Source of the DNA: Paraescarpia echinospica | Taxonomy: Eukaryota; Annelida; Polychaeta; Sabellida; Siboglinidae | Reading direction: 5' to 3' | Length of the DNA: 64,000 bases | NCBI GenBank assembly: GCA_020002185.1 | Contig: CM034533.1 | Location: 40,714,021-40,778,020 of the forward strand | Shown: piece after piece, positions 33,045 through 44,192 of the stretch | Layout: each line of letters begins with the position of its first letter | Numbering within the stretch: the first letter of the stretch is position 1 | The notes under the pieces: generated by a model | Told to the model about the DNA's origin: nothing | The model's input: the letters and a program-made list of their open reading frames with translations, nothing else | Databases searched by the model: none | Made by a program: the position numbers and the translations under genes

Positions 33045-36000
33045 AAAACGCGAGTTTCTCGAAATGTGTTTATTGTGTATACCAAGGTTTACCTAGTCAA
33101 TCGTTCTATCCAAGCATGTTTTCAGAATGCCATTGACATAATATACATGTTATCATATTAATGTACATGTGTTTGGTCATTAACATGATGTGGAAGTAAA
33201 ATAACTTGCCCAATATGTTGCTAGGATGTTCAAGAAGACAGGTGGCATTCACCGAGTAGAACTTTGCAACGCATTTTTCCAAATGCCAGATGTTCTGGAG
33301 ACAGAGACAAATCAATATATCATGCAGGAGTTTAGCCGGAAGCACTCTAGCAGATCAAATAGTTTCAGGATGTGATCGACATTAAGGTGTACATGGAAAT
33401 TTTGGAGATCATTCTTGACATCATCAAGACTGAGAGAAACGACAGTTAGAAGTATTCGCAGCAATTTAACGCCTTGACTAACCATCTACGATCACACAAA
33501 CTCGGCAGATGTTCGTGCAGTGTTAATTAAAGGACAATTTGTTGTGGAGAAAGGTGGTTCAGCCAAGTTCCTGCTTATCAGGCGACTGAGTCAATGGCCT
33601 GAACATCATCGGCATTAGAAAGAGCGATCGAGTCAGGTCATTTGTCCGTCCTGTACTTTGAGTGGCATCCACATGCATCTATAATAGGGGATATCCTTGT
33701 CCAGTACGCTCTCTGGCAAGAATATATACCTTCTTCCAGGTATATAGGTGTCGATGCGAGATGAGACATCTATATATTTCTGACCTGTCTTAAACCAAAT
33801 CTTTGCCTGGTGGTTGGCATGTGGAATGTGAAGTTTCGGGGCATCTTTGGTTGGGGGGTGCTAACATATCCAGACCTAAACAGTTGGATTCTGTCAGGAT
33901 TGACGGTTGGCTACTCGTATATGCTATATAGGCAACACAGACAATGTCCAGCCAGTGCAAGTTCTCCATGGTGACCAGCTCCATTGAAAAGAAATGGTTG
34001 ATTCTGGAAAGTTTTTAAGCACGACTTCTTCACATGACCACTAAAGGCTGATGTCATATCACAGCCTCTGTCAATGCATGGAAAATGAGCAGGTTATGCC
34101 TCGCATATTGTATAAGTCTCTCAGATTCTGCTTTTGGAAGTTACAAGGTAGTGTGAAGTGTAGTCATTAACACACTGATCAGTTCTGCTTTTGGTGTCAA
34201 ATTCATCTCATCTCAAAAGTTGGCGAGAGACAGCGGGATGGGGTTAGCTCATGCTTCAGGATATTTACTTTATTTATTCGACATGTAGTGACACTACTGA
34301 GGTATCGTGTCAATAGCTTTCTGTCAACTTTGATAGTGTTCTGTACATTGTGGTAGGTGAACATAGTTGCTTTGTATAGATCAGCAAAGGTTCACGAGCG
34401 TTGCTTCTTCAGTGCATCATGAAATGCTATAGTCATCGTCTACCAATCTTTGCTTCACGGTGGTGATAACGTGCTATTTTTTTCGGTCTTCAGCAGTTAG
34501 ACGATTATTGATCACAACACTTTGTTCAGTGTCTTTGATTGCCAAAAATAAAAGGAATTAAAGGCATTTCGTTACTTTTTAAGTCAATCCAGTGACTGCT
34601 GTAGGCTCCTGTATAGAGTCAGCGACGATATTGCTCGGTGTGTATCGCACACTTGACAGGATCTGGCAATCCAAACTTCAGTATGTGATCGTCATGTATG
34701 ACTATATTGGAGATCATGCTAGACATCACTAGGACTGAGAGGGACGGCAACTAGAAATCATCGCTGCCACGTTGCTATACACTAAAGATCTACGGTTACA
34801 CACATGAATTAGTACACACACTCCTGACGGGGACCGGTCCATCTTACAGACATGAACCTCCATGAGTAGACAACACCAAGGGTTCATGCAATGTTCAACT
34901 ATGTTGTGATAAACCAAACGGAGCATCAACCAAGTTCCAGCAGATCAGCCAACTGAATGGATTCGTAATACAAGGGACGATCAAGCCACTACACGTTTTG
35001 TGTCACATGGTCAGACGATCACGAATTTCACAATAGTCAAGATCATCTCTCTTCAGTGTGAAATATAATAAGGAAGATACCACGTTTCCCCGCTCTGGTG
35101 GTATTCTACTTCGGATGAAGCATGGTGCCGATGACCTGACGAAGCTTGCAATAATGTTTACAATAACCTGACGAAGCTTGCAACAATATTTACAATAACC
35201 TGACGAAACTTGCAACAATGTTTACAATAACCTGACGAAGCTTGCAACACTATTTACAATAACATGACGAAGCTTGCAACAATGTTTACAATAACCTGAC
35301 GAAGCTTGCAACAATGTTTACAATAATCTGACGAAGCTTGCAACACTATTTACAATAACCTGACGAAGCTTGCAACAATGTTTACAATAACCTGACGAAG
35401 CTTGCAACACTATTTACAATAACTTGACGAAACTTGCAACAATGTTTACAATAATCTGACGAAGCTTGCAACACTATTTACAATAACCTGATGAAGCTTG
35501 CAACAATATTTACAATAACCTGACGAAACTTGCAACAATGTTTACAATAACCTGACGAAGCTTGCAACACTGTTTACAATAACCTGACGAAGCTTGCAAC
35601 ACTATTTACAATAACCTGACGAAGCTTGCAACACTATTTACAATAACTTGACGAAGCTTGCAACAATGTTTACAATAACCTGACGAAGCTTGCAACACTA
35701 TTTACAATAACCTGACGAAGATTGCAACACTATTTACAATAACCTGACGAAGCTTGCAACACTATTTACAATAACCTGACGAAACTTGCAACAATGTTTA
35801 CAATAACCTGACGAAGCTTGCAACAATGTTTACAATAACCTGACGAAGCTTGCAACAGTGTTTACAATAACCTGACGAAGCTTGCAACAATGTTTACAAT
35901 AACCGGTGTGTCCAGATGAGGTAAAGGAGAATATAGAAACATTGACTTACAGGTTGGGTGCAGCGATCTAGCGGTATAACACTAAACAATCGATCGACGT

Positions 36001-36740
36001 AAAAAGTGTAACTTGTCATGGACTCAGAATTGTGGTGTTTAAACCCACTGTTTCTTGCTCTTCGCGGACAGAGTTGCTTTCCTGTCAAGTGTGCGATAAA
36101 CCACGAGCATTATTGTCTACAGCAGTCACTGGATTGATTTACAGAGTAACGAAATACCTTAACTACCTTTTATCTTTGACAACCAAAGACACTGCACAAA
36201 GTGTCGTGGTCAATAATCGTCTAACTGCTGAAAACCTAGAAAAATACCGTGAAGCAGCGCTCATGATCGAAGGGCTTCCTGCTAAATTCATCCGTATGAG
36301 AGTGAACATTCTCGTTCCTCATAACATCTGCCAGTTGGCACACTACGTTGCAAAGTTCTTCTATGTGATTGTCAAGTGACAACTCTCTTCTTAGGCAACT
36401 TGTTCACATGTTGAGCTAGTTCTACATCACGATTATGACTGTATAAAAGTATGTAGGTTTTTAAAACAAACCTGCTCATATTGAAATATTCAATGTACAA
36501 ACAACTTTGATATACATGATAAACGTATTTTGATAAAATCACATATTTATGTTGGATTAGTCTATACATTTCTGTAAAAATACAATGGTCAGCATCAGTT
36601 AACACAGAGAGCACATGTATATTATTATTATTATGTCAATGGCATTCTGAACACATGATTGCATAAAAAGATTAGGTGTGTAAACAACTTTGGTATACAA
36701 CATAAACACATTTCAAGAAAATCACGATTGTACATTAGAT
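33045..36740. mobile_element. Decayed ~3.7-kb element with inverted terminal homology
   Basis: The left side at 33055-33160 (CGAAATGTGTTTATTGTGTA, then TACCAAGG..TTCAGAATGCCATTGACATAA) matches the reverse complement of 36630-36730. A second inverted match links 34485-34550 to 36170-36235 (ATTATTGATCACAACACTTT, with AGACACTG). On the minus strand at 34010-34110 a GCDMTSAFSGHVKK motif, one frameshift after LLIFHALT, recalls the GCDTxSxFxGxGKK motif of uncharacterised repeat-encoded proteins common in marine invertebrates. No intact ORF remains. Confidence 0.55.
35122..35903 (+). repeat. 32-bp minisatellite, about 24 copies
   Basis: The unit contains CTGACGAAGCTTGCAACA followed by ATGTTTACAATAAC or CTATTTACAATAAC. 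Two main variants alternate irregularly. It lies inside the inverted-terminal element. Confidence 0.95.
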
Positions 36741-36806
36741 TATTCCTTACATCTACGGGTAAATTCAAAGTTCAACACATGATAATACAGACTGTACATC
36801 CGGACA

Positions 36807-37530
36807 TCAGTTGCCAGTGAACTTCTTGCTTGTCCAGATCTTGTTTAGCTGGTTGAAGGCTGCGGAGGCTTTAGCTATTCTGCAGTTGATCTCATGGTCC
36901 ATTGCACCCTGGTTGTTGATGGAACTTCCCATGTAGATAAAGTCTTGAAACAATTTCGACTTTGTTCTGACCAATGAGGACGTCAGGCGGTGTCTGATGG
37001 TCACCCGGCAGAATGTTCTTGTTCTTCTTGCTGCTGATTGACAGACGTAGTCCTCCTGCAGCTTCACCAATGGCATCCACTATATCCTGGAGACCATGGG
37101 TACTGTCGGACAACGCTGCAATATCATCAGCGAAGTCAAGATCAGACAGTTTGCTTCCTCCATTCAAGTCGATGCCCTAGCCGTTCATCGCTTTCTTCAG
37201 GACCCAGTCAATAGCCACAGCGAAGAGAATTGGAGAGAGAATGCAGCCTTGACGGACGTCGGTATGTACCTGGAACCAGTCGCTGAAACCATCCTCTGTC
37301 CGTATACAGCAGCGAGAATTGATATATATGTGTTCAGTTGCTCTGACTACCATTTTCGGGATTCCGTATGAGAATTGTTTTGTTTCATCCACAGAATCAT
37401 TGTGAAATGATGTGAAAGTGCGAGAAGAATTTGTAGATCCCAAGAATAACTGAACCGTCAACGTCATCTCTACGCGTGTTGTGTGCAGTTGAAAAAAGGC
37501 TATCCTGACATAACAATGTGACCGTGTCAT
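36807..37530 (-). pseudogene. RTE-type LINE reverse transcriptase fragment
   Basis: Reading the minus strand from 37530: GIPKMVVRATEHIYINSRC, FQVHTDVRQGCILSPILFAV (motif B), then after a stop near 37178 DLDFADDIAALSDSTHGLQD (motif C), and in a third frame FIYMGSSINNQGAMDHEINC with IAKASAAFNQLNKIW. The catalytic Asp pair is kept but frames are broken twice. The N-terminal RT and the 3' end are missing. Confidence 0.85.
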
Positions 37531-37969
37531 TTACAGATTACTTCCCTTTTCAAAAAACGTTCCTTTGTGAAATTACTAATCAAGAACAACAACATGTTAA
37601 GCAAGAATACTTTCGTCCTTAACTTAATGTGATTTTTAGCATTAAGCTTAACATTTAGTGCCTTAGTTGGCACACAAATAGAATACATATGCAAGTTGAC
37701 CCTGTAACATTTGGTACGGTGTGCCTCGAGGTCCGCGCAAATTCGGAAGTGTGCCGTGAAGTCATAAAGGTTAAGAAGCACTGATCCAGTGCACTGTTGC
37801 ACTGTGGTTGCAAATCAAATTTTTGAAATGCTATAATCGTGAACACACGTACCAGATATATTATGTTTGAAAGGTTATAATCGTGATGACACGTACCATA
37901 AACCAAATACGGATTCCTAAACCCAACATACATTCAGATCATGATCCTAGAAGGTATACGTGCTTGGCA

Positions 37970-38760
37970 GCCATCTTGGTATTCTGTGTAACCACCATTT
38001 GATTGTTGAAGCCTGTTTACATTCATTGACACGTGTATTCCTGAATTAAAAACAAAGAATATGTCTTTATGTCGCTTGGAAGTTGAATTAGCCCCAAATA
38101 TATAATTTGTTTGTGAGTCGGTCATCTTGAATTCAATATGTTTGTCATATGGGGATATTACATATGGAAGACATTGATTAATTAACACTGAAAATGTTAG
38201 GATAGATGTCAATATCATGCTTCTATGTTGTGCAGAAGTTGAGATATTTGGACAGATGGTTTCCATGACAGCCATTTTATATTTCAATATGGTTGTCATC
38301 TGGAAATAATTCAAGTGGCACAGCTTGATTCCTTGACTTTGAAACATATGAATCATATATGGATTCCCCATGGAGTCCACAACCTCAATAGGCACTAAAA
38401 TTACGTTCATAAAACAGAGCAGCCATCTTGAATTTCAATATGTCTGTCATCCGAGGATATAGCATGTCGCAGAAATTTATTCCTTGACCTTGAAAATGCT
38501 GGTTTAGCTGCAAAGAACATGTTTATATGTTGCTTAGAAGCTGATATATTTATTTAGGTGATGACTTTTCATGGCGGCCATCTTGACTTTCAATATGGCC
38601 ACCGTTCTTGGATATTGTAATTGACAGAAATGGATTCTTTGACCCTAGAAATGTTGGGTTAGACACCAAGAACATGTTTTTATGTTGCTCATAAGCTGAT
38701 ATATCTGGATAATAGATTTTCGTGGCGGCCATTTTGAAAACCAAGATGGTGGCTAGGTAC
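37970..38760. repeat. Degenerate ~150-bp tandem repeat (GCCATCTTGAATTTCAATATG)
   Basis: Five to six diverged units start near 37970, 38120, 38270, 38420, 38572 and 38724. Each opens with a GCCATCTTGA..TCAATATG phrase and later carries a TTTATGTTGC..AAGCTGATAT phrase. No protein signal. Confidence 0.75.
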
Positions 38761-38779
38761 CATGTCGATAGCGATGGCT

Positions 38780-40025
38780 ACCTAGTTTTATATGAATCTA
38801 CATATCATAAACTACCTGCCAATTTTCATGTTTTGTCAAAAAGTACACAATTCGTCAATGTTATGGCTCTTAGCCACTCTACTAAAGTAGGAGGCTCAAT
38901 GTGATATCCCATATCTAAGATACATTGAGTAGGAGATACGATTAAGAACTAACGTCAACATGATATATACATTTTAATGTTTCAGCTACCGTCGTTTCCC
39001 GATTCTACGCAATATGAAGACATCTGTTAAGTAATTACTTAAAGTTGTCAAATGGTTTTCCTTTCGGCAACGATGAAACGTCACTAGCAAAACAAACGTT
39101 ATAACGAAGAAACATTCTGAAATACGCCCTTCCTTTGGAGTTAGTTATAATCACAGGATAGTTTTCGAACTGCTGGTTACTGAAGGACTAGGCCACTGGT
39201 TCTTAATATTTTATGGCTGCGACCACAATTCTTATCGGAAAATATGCTCGGTGACCCTACATTCAACAAGTTAATTTGTGTATATAAAATAAATTATGAT
39301 AAAGTAAATAGGCACAACATAAAATAAATAATAAATGAGAGTTTTATTTTTAAAAGCTTGCTTAACACGTGGAATTACTAACTCTGGGTTATTCTACCGA
39401 CCTATAAACAGGATACCCGTTGCAAATGAAGCAAAGGTGGCGGACGAAGTTGGAAAGGTCGTACTATTTCGACAACGTTTGAAGGATATATTATTGTATT
39501 AATTTACTTCATACTCGTGATAATAAGGAAGCAGGCAACCCCATAAACATTATAATGTGCTTGGCATACTGATCAAAGCGACATTTTGTATGTGAATGTT
39601 ACTTTGAAGTATTCGACATGGGTGAATCGAAAGCGGCCCCGAATTTCGCAAAGTAGACTTGTGTGCTTGATGCATTTTGGCGGAATCAAACAGAATGTGA
39701 CTTTCCCACACCAGATTCATGAAAGACGGACAGTCTACGCCATGTGTAGCGTGGATTTGAAATGCTGTGTGATACCATGCCATACAGCATTTCCGGTTAA
39801 TTCAATATTCAAATAGGATAACGTATTCACCTCGCGTGCCTCTGGTACAGCGAATCTGAACAATAAAGGAACGTTCGGTCGGATTGTCACTGGTGACTCT
39901 TGGCGACCCAAATCAAAATGGCTTCGCGATCGAATTTTGAGTCGCTAACCAGCGGTTAAGAACCTTCCACCTCTACCAACTATAATTCATGCCAAAAACC
40001 CACTGATAATTGCCATAACAGAAAT
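38780..40025. other. No gene seen; hAT-like terminal fragments
   Basis: TGGTTCTTAATATT followed by GCTGCGACCAC (39198-39230), and CGACCCAAAT..CCAGCGGTTAAGAACC (39905-39966), look like ends of hAT-type transposons (GGTTCTTAACC ends with GGTCGCGACC nearby). A third such end lies at 40647-40690. No transposase is seen. Confidence 0.4.
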
Positions 40026-41105
40026 ATGCGTAAAACAAAAATTGCATGTTTAATTTTTATTTTGTGTATAGTTATGTATGCAATGTGTATGTTGGGTTAC
40101 GTTGACGTCGTATTACTATTTACGGCCGCGATTTACCTCGACCAATTGCCGTCGTCTCTGGAAACTTTTCATCGCGTTTTGTTGCCTGTGATACAGCTGA
40201 GTGAACGTAGACGCGGAGACCGCGAGATGTAGGCCAGACGGCGGGGTGAAGTAATAACACGCCATGGACCAGGATCGAGATTGGAGAGAACGTCATCGTC
40301 TTCCTAATTATATAATTGGTATGTATAATAACTATGTCGACTGTAGTCGGTGTCGATATGATGCATTCGAAAGTTTTTAAGCTCAAGAGACTATGACGTC
40401 ACGCCGGCTTCAAGTATGGCAAAATCGGTGCCGGTCGATGTAGTGGATACATTGCAGTCTGACATAAGTCTGACGTGGTCTGGTCTGGTCTGGTCAGTTC
40501 GGGCGAAAATTGCCAGTGCATCCAGGCCTTAACCTGCAAAAGGACTGCCCCAGGCGGTTGGTGGCAGCATAATGAGTAACGCGATAAAAACCGTTGCGTC
40601 CCTGCTGCAGTCACCCATCCGGCTATGTTATACAGAATAAATTGCTTAGCGACCCAAATTTAGGTCGCGACCCAGGGGTTAAGAATTGCTGGACTAATAT
40701 TAGGCGTACTACGATTCTAGAACAGTGTCGTCAGCATTTTAATTTTCAGAAGTACACATTATTCATAACGTCCACAGACGCACTGTAGATTAACACGATA
40801 ATTATGTTTTAAGATTTACTTCGACTCTGTTGCACCATTTGTTCTAAAGACTCGCATGTTTCCGTTATCATGCAGCAGCTAAACGTTTCGCTGTCAGTCC
40901 GACGCTGTTGACGTCAATGGAACTTCCGCCGAAGAAATATGCAGATTTGACAATGACCACATTACAGCAATTCGTTGTCGTTACCAGAGCCAGTAGCGAC
41001 CACTTCCGCGAGTCTGTTGATGGAGTCGCATCGATGCAAACGAATATGACGGGACGGAAAATCATTTACTATGTTTTGGGCTTCACGCAAGTCGAGATAG
41101 CCCAA
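40026..41105 (+). CDS. Glycosyltransferase-like gene, 5' part (signal anchor and core exon)
   Basis: A possible first exon starts at ATG 40026 and encodes a short cytoplasmic MRKTK head and a hydrophobic anchor (IACLIFILCIVMYAMC), typical of type II Golgi enzymes. A phase-1 donor is possible at 40200|GTGAAC or 40206|GTAGAC. The next exon (about 40876 or 40879 to 41105, in the phase set by a phase-1 intron) encodes LQQFVVVTRASSDHFRESVD and TGRKIIYYVLGFTQVEIAQ. This resembles the start of the nucleotide-sugar-binding domain in DUF1647-type proteins (VVTAxSSxHF..., KIIxYDLGL). In this copy the usual D of YDLG is V. The donor is CAA|GTTAGT. Exon 1 is the weaker claim; the family assignment is from memory of motif style. 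Confidence 0.5.
40640..40695. repeat. hAT-like terminal fragment
   Basis: GCGACCCAAATTTAGGTCGC and then ACCCAGGGGTTAAGAATTGC resembles the end of a hAT-type element. It lies in the intron between the two 5' glycosyltransferase exons. Confidence 0.4.
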
Positions 41106-41114
41106 GTTAGTAAA

Positions 41115-41290
41115 GTTCCGAAATATTTCTCTTCATCTTCTTGAGGGGTGGGTCCACGCCACTAAGTAACGTCTGAGTGTCTCGTTATTTTCCTCCATCT
41201 CTGTCAGTTGTCCGCAATGACCTTCCATTCTTGGCTGTTCACACCTGCCCTCCTGAGGTCCCTTTTTACGTTGTCGTATACATACATACA
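41115..41290 (-). mobile_element. RTE-type LINE 3'-end fragment
   Basis: Minus-strand translation gives VKRDLRRAGVNSQEWKVIA, a stop, and QRWRKITRHSDVT, followed by a purine-rich tail (AAGAAGATGAAGAG). This is the conserved C-terminus of RTE elements. It starts within about 10 bp of the splice donor at 41105. Confidence 0.65.
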
Positions 41291-41329
41291 TACATACATA
41301 CATAGCTACCGCAGCTGTTGCTAAAAGTG

Positions 41330-42302
41330 TTGAAATATTATCGTGTAGTTGGCACATTGTGTTGTTCATTGTGTTGTTGTAGAAAGCGTTGGGTAGTACT
41401 AGTAAGCGTGTATAGTTGACACTTTGTGTTCTAGCAAGTGTTGCGACAGTCTCTGTGTAGTTGACGCATTGGGTTGTTGTAAGAAGTGTTGGGACAGTAT
41501 CCGTGTAGTTGACACATTACGTTGTTGTAGGAAGTGTTGCGACAGTATCCGTGTACTTGACACATTGTGTTGTTGCAGGAAATGTTGTGATAGTATCCGT
41601 GTAGTTGACACATTGTGTTGTTGCAGGAAGTGTTATGACGTTATGACAGTATCCGTGTATTTGACACATTGTGTTGTTGCAGGAAGTGTTGTGACGTTAT
41701 GAAAGTATCCATGTAGTTGACACATTGTGTTGTTGCAGGAAGTGTTATGACAGTATCCGTGTAGTTGACACATTGTGTTGTTGCAGGAAGTGTTGTGACG
41801 TTATGACAGTATCCGTGTTGTTGACACATTGTGTTGTTGCAGGAAGTGTTATGACGTTATGACAGTATCCGTGTAGTTGACACATTGTGTTGTTGCAGGA
41901 AGTGTTGTGACGTTATGAAAGTATCCATGTAGTTGACACATTGTGTTGTTGCAGGAAGTGTTATGACAGTATCCGTGTAGTTGACACATTGTGTTGTTGC
42001 AGGAAGTGTTGTGACGTTATGACAGTATCCGTGTTGTTGACACATTGTGTTGTTGCAGGAAGTGTTATGACGTTATGACAGTATCCGTGTAGTTGACACA
42101 TTGTGTTGTTGCAGGAAGTGTTGTGACGTTATGAAAGTATCCGGGTAGTTGACACATTGTGTTGTTGCAGGAAGTGTTATGACAGTATCCGTGTAGTTGA
42201 CACATTGTGTTGTTGCAGGAAGTGTTGTGACGTTATGACAGTATCCGTGTTGTTGACACATTGTGTTGTTGCAGGAAGTGTTGTGACAGTATCTGTGTAG
42301 TT
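41330..42302 (+). repeat. Acceptor-derived minisatellite, left block
   Basis: About 19 units of 48 bp, or 56 bp when GACGTTAT is added. Each contains CATTGTGTTGTTGCAGGAAG, identical in layout to the true acceptor and exon start at 44177-44197. From 41641 on a four-unit 216-bp block (56+56+48+56) repeats three times almost identically. The same array resumes at 43643 after a LINE insertion. Confidence 0.95.
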
Positions 42303-43642
42303 TAACAAGATTTAACAAGATTGCCATCCAGAAAATTAACTCTAGATGGCAGGTGGACAAGGAAACCTTGTGGCTATCGAGAGTCCAATACTTTTTTATC
42401 TACGTGTATCCCGCCCTTTTAAGGTATGTGTCGATTTTATTTTTAAACATATTCATGCTACTAGCACCCACACAATCAGCAGATAAGCTGTTCCATTTAT
42501 TTACAGACCTGATCTCCTCTCAATCTTCTGGTTTCTAGTGTTGTTAAACCACATTCTTTTATGCGTACTAAGATCCCTCAATTTTGATGTCATTTTAGTT
42601 GCTCTCCTCTGTACTCTTTGTAGCATATCTATGTCCTTCCTGCGATATGGCCTCCACGTTTTAATACAATATTCTAAATGAGGCCTAACTATTGTTTTGT
42701 ACAGCGGTATTATTAGCTCTTTTTCGTTATACGTTATATTTCGCCTAATTAATCCAAGGATTTGATTTCCCTTTGAAGCGGCAATACCGCACTGCTCTGA
42801 AACCTTCATTTCAGCACTAATGGTTAACCCTAAATCCTTTTCTTTTACAGTAGTACTTAGTACAGAAACCCCCATTGTATAGTGTACATCTTCGTTCCGA
42901 TGTCCTGGAGGCATTTACATTTCCCAAAATTGAACATTTGCCATCTTTCAGACCATTTTTATCAACATGTCAAGATCATCGTGTAAATGTTGTCTATCTC
43001 CATCACATTTAATCCTTCAAAACAAGTTTGTATCATCCACACATTTCAACACCTTGCTTGTTATATCATCGTTCAAATCGTTGATAAAGAATAATATAGG
43101 TCCCAGTACTGATACCTGTGTACCCCACTCAAAACTGATTTCCAGTTTGAAGCCTCCCCATCAACTACTACCCGTTGTCTTCTGTCAATTAGCCATTTTC
43201 CTATCCAGTTAATTAAATCATTTCCTATGCCATGGGCGTTTAGTTTAAGCAGTAATCTTTGATGTGGCGCTTTGTCGAAAGCTTTCTGAAAATCTAAGTA
43301 GATTATATCTACTGGTGATCCCTCGTCTACCCACTTAGTGATGTCTTCCAAAAAAACATAATATATTTGTTAAGCATGATCTCGCTTTTAGAAACCCATG
43401 TTGAGATGGGTTTAACAAATTATGTTTAACAAGAAAAATCTGAATTAGCTGTCATAAATAGTCTGATTTCGCCCCCTTGAACTTGGTACTGGCAGTGAAA
43501 TAATATCTTCCCTGATAAACATCGAACTGAAATACTCATTCAGGTCTTCTGTCATTTTTTGTTCGTAGCTTCTCTTCTAATTTTAGTTGTAGCTTGGATT
43601 AGTGCTTCTTTATAATGTTGTAATCTTCGTAATTTCACGTAC
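42303..43642 (-). mobile_element. 5'-truncated CR1 LINE inserted in the acceptor array
   Basis: Minus-strand RT sequence ([39 protein letters not shown], then VSEQCGIAASKGNQILGLI) is closely similar to the fuller CR1 at 49530-54093. The 3' end carries the TTTAACAAGATTTAACAAG tail (reverse orientation) at 42302-42321. The copy begins just before the RT domain, with at least two internal deletions (near 43475 and 43560) and frameshifts; motif C is also damaged. Both edges abut array units. Confidence 0.9.
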
Positions 43643-44192
43643 GTCTTTTGTGTTGTTGCAGGAAGTGCTGTGACGTTGTGACAGTATCCGTGTAGTTGAC
43701 ACTTTGTGTTGTTGCAGGAAGTCTTGAGACATTATCAGTGTAGATGACACAATGTGTTATTGCAGGACCTGTTGTGACAGTATCCGTGTTAATGACACAC
43801 TGTATTGTTATAACAGGGGCGATACAATATCTGTGTAGTTGACACATAGTATTGTTGTAGGAAGTGTAGCGACAACTTCCGTGTAGTTGACACATTGTAT
43901 TTTTGCAGGAAGTGTTGCGACAGTATCTGTGAAGTTGACACATTGTATTGTTGTAGGAAGTGTTGCGACAGTATCCGTGCAGTTGACACAATGTGTTGTA
44001 GGAAGTGTTGCGACATTTTCCTTGTAGTTGACACACTGTGTTGTAGTAAGAAATGTTGCGACAGTATCTGGGAGACTCCCGAATTTTACGGGATAATTGG
44101 CAGATATACAGTATCCGTATAATTGGTACGTTGTGTTGTTGTAGAAAGTGTAATGACAGTATCCGTGCATTTGACACATTGTGTCGTTGCAG
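43643..44192 (+). repeat. Acceptor-derived minisatellite, right block
   Basis: About 11 more-diverged units of the same repeat lead directly into the real acceptor. The last unit before the exon ends CATTGTGTCGTTGCAG at 44177-44192. Left-block units are far more homogeneous, so the left block expanded more recently. Confidence 0.93.

Noticed and set aside
36032..36379. 112-residue + strand ORF as an independent gene
   Set aside because: Its middle (TKDTAQSVVVNNRLTAENL) is the inverted match of 34485-34550 within the decayed element, so it is a transposon remnant rather than a host gene.
41399..42360. Minus-strand ORFs with repeated MCQ..HGYC..NTSYNN phrases
   Set aside because: Produced by the 48/56-bp array; the sense of the array is explained by the splice acceptor on the + strand.
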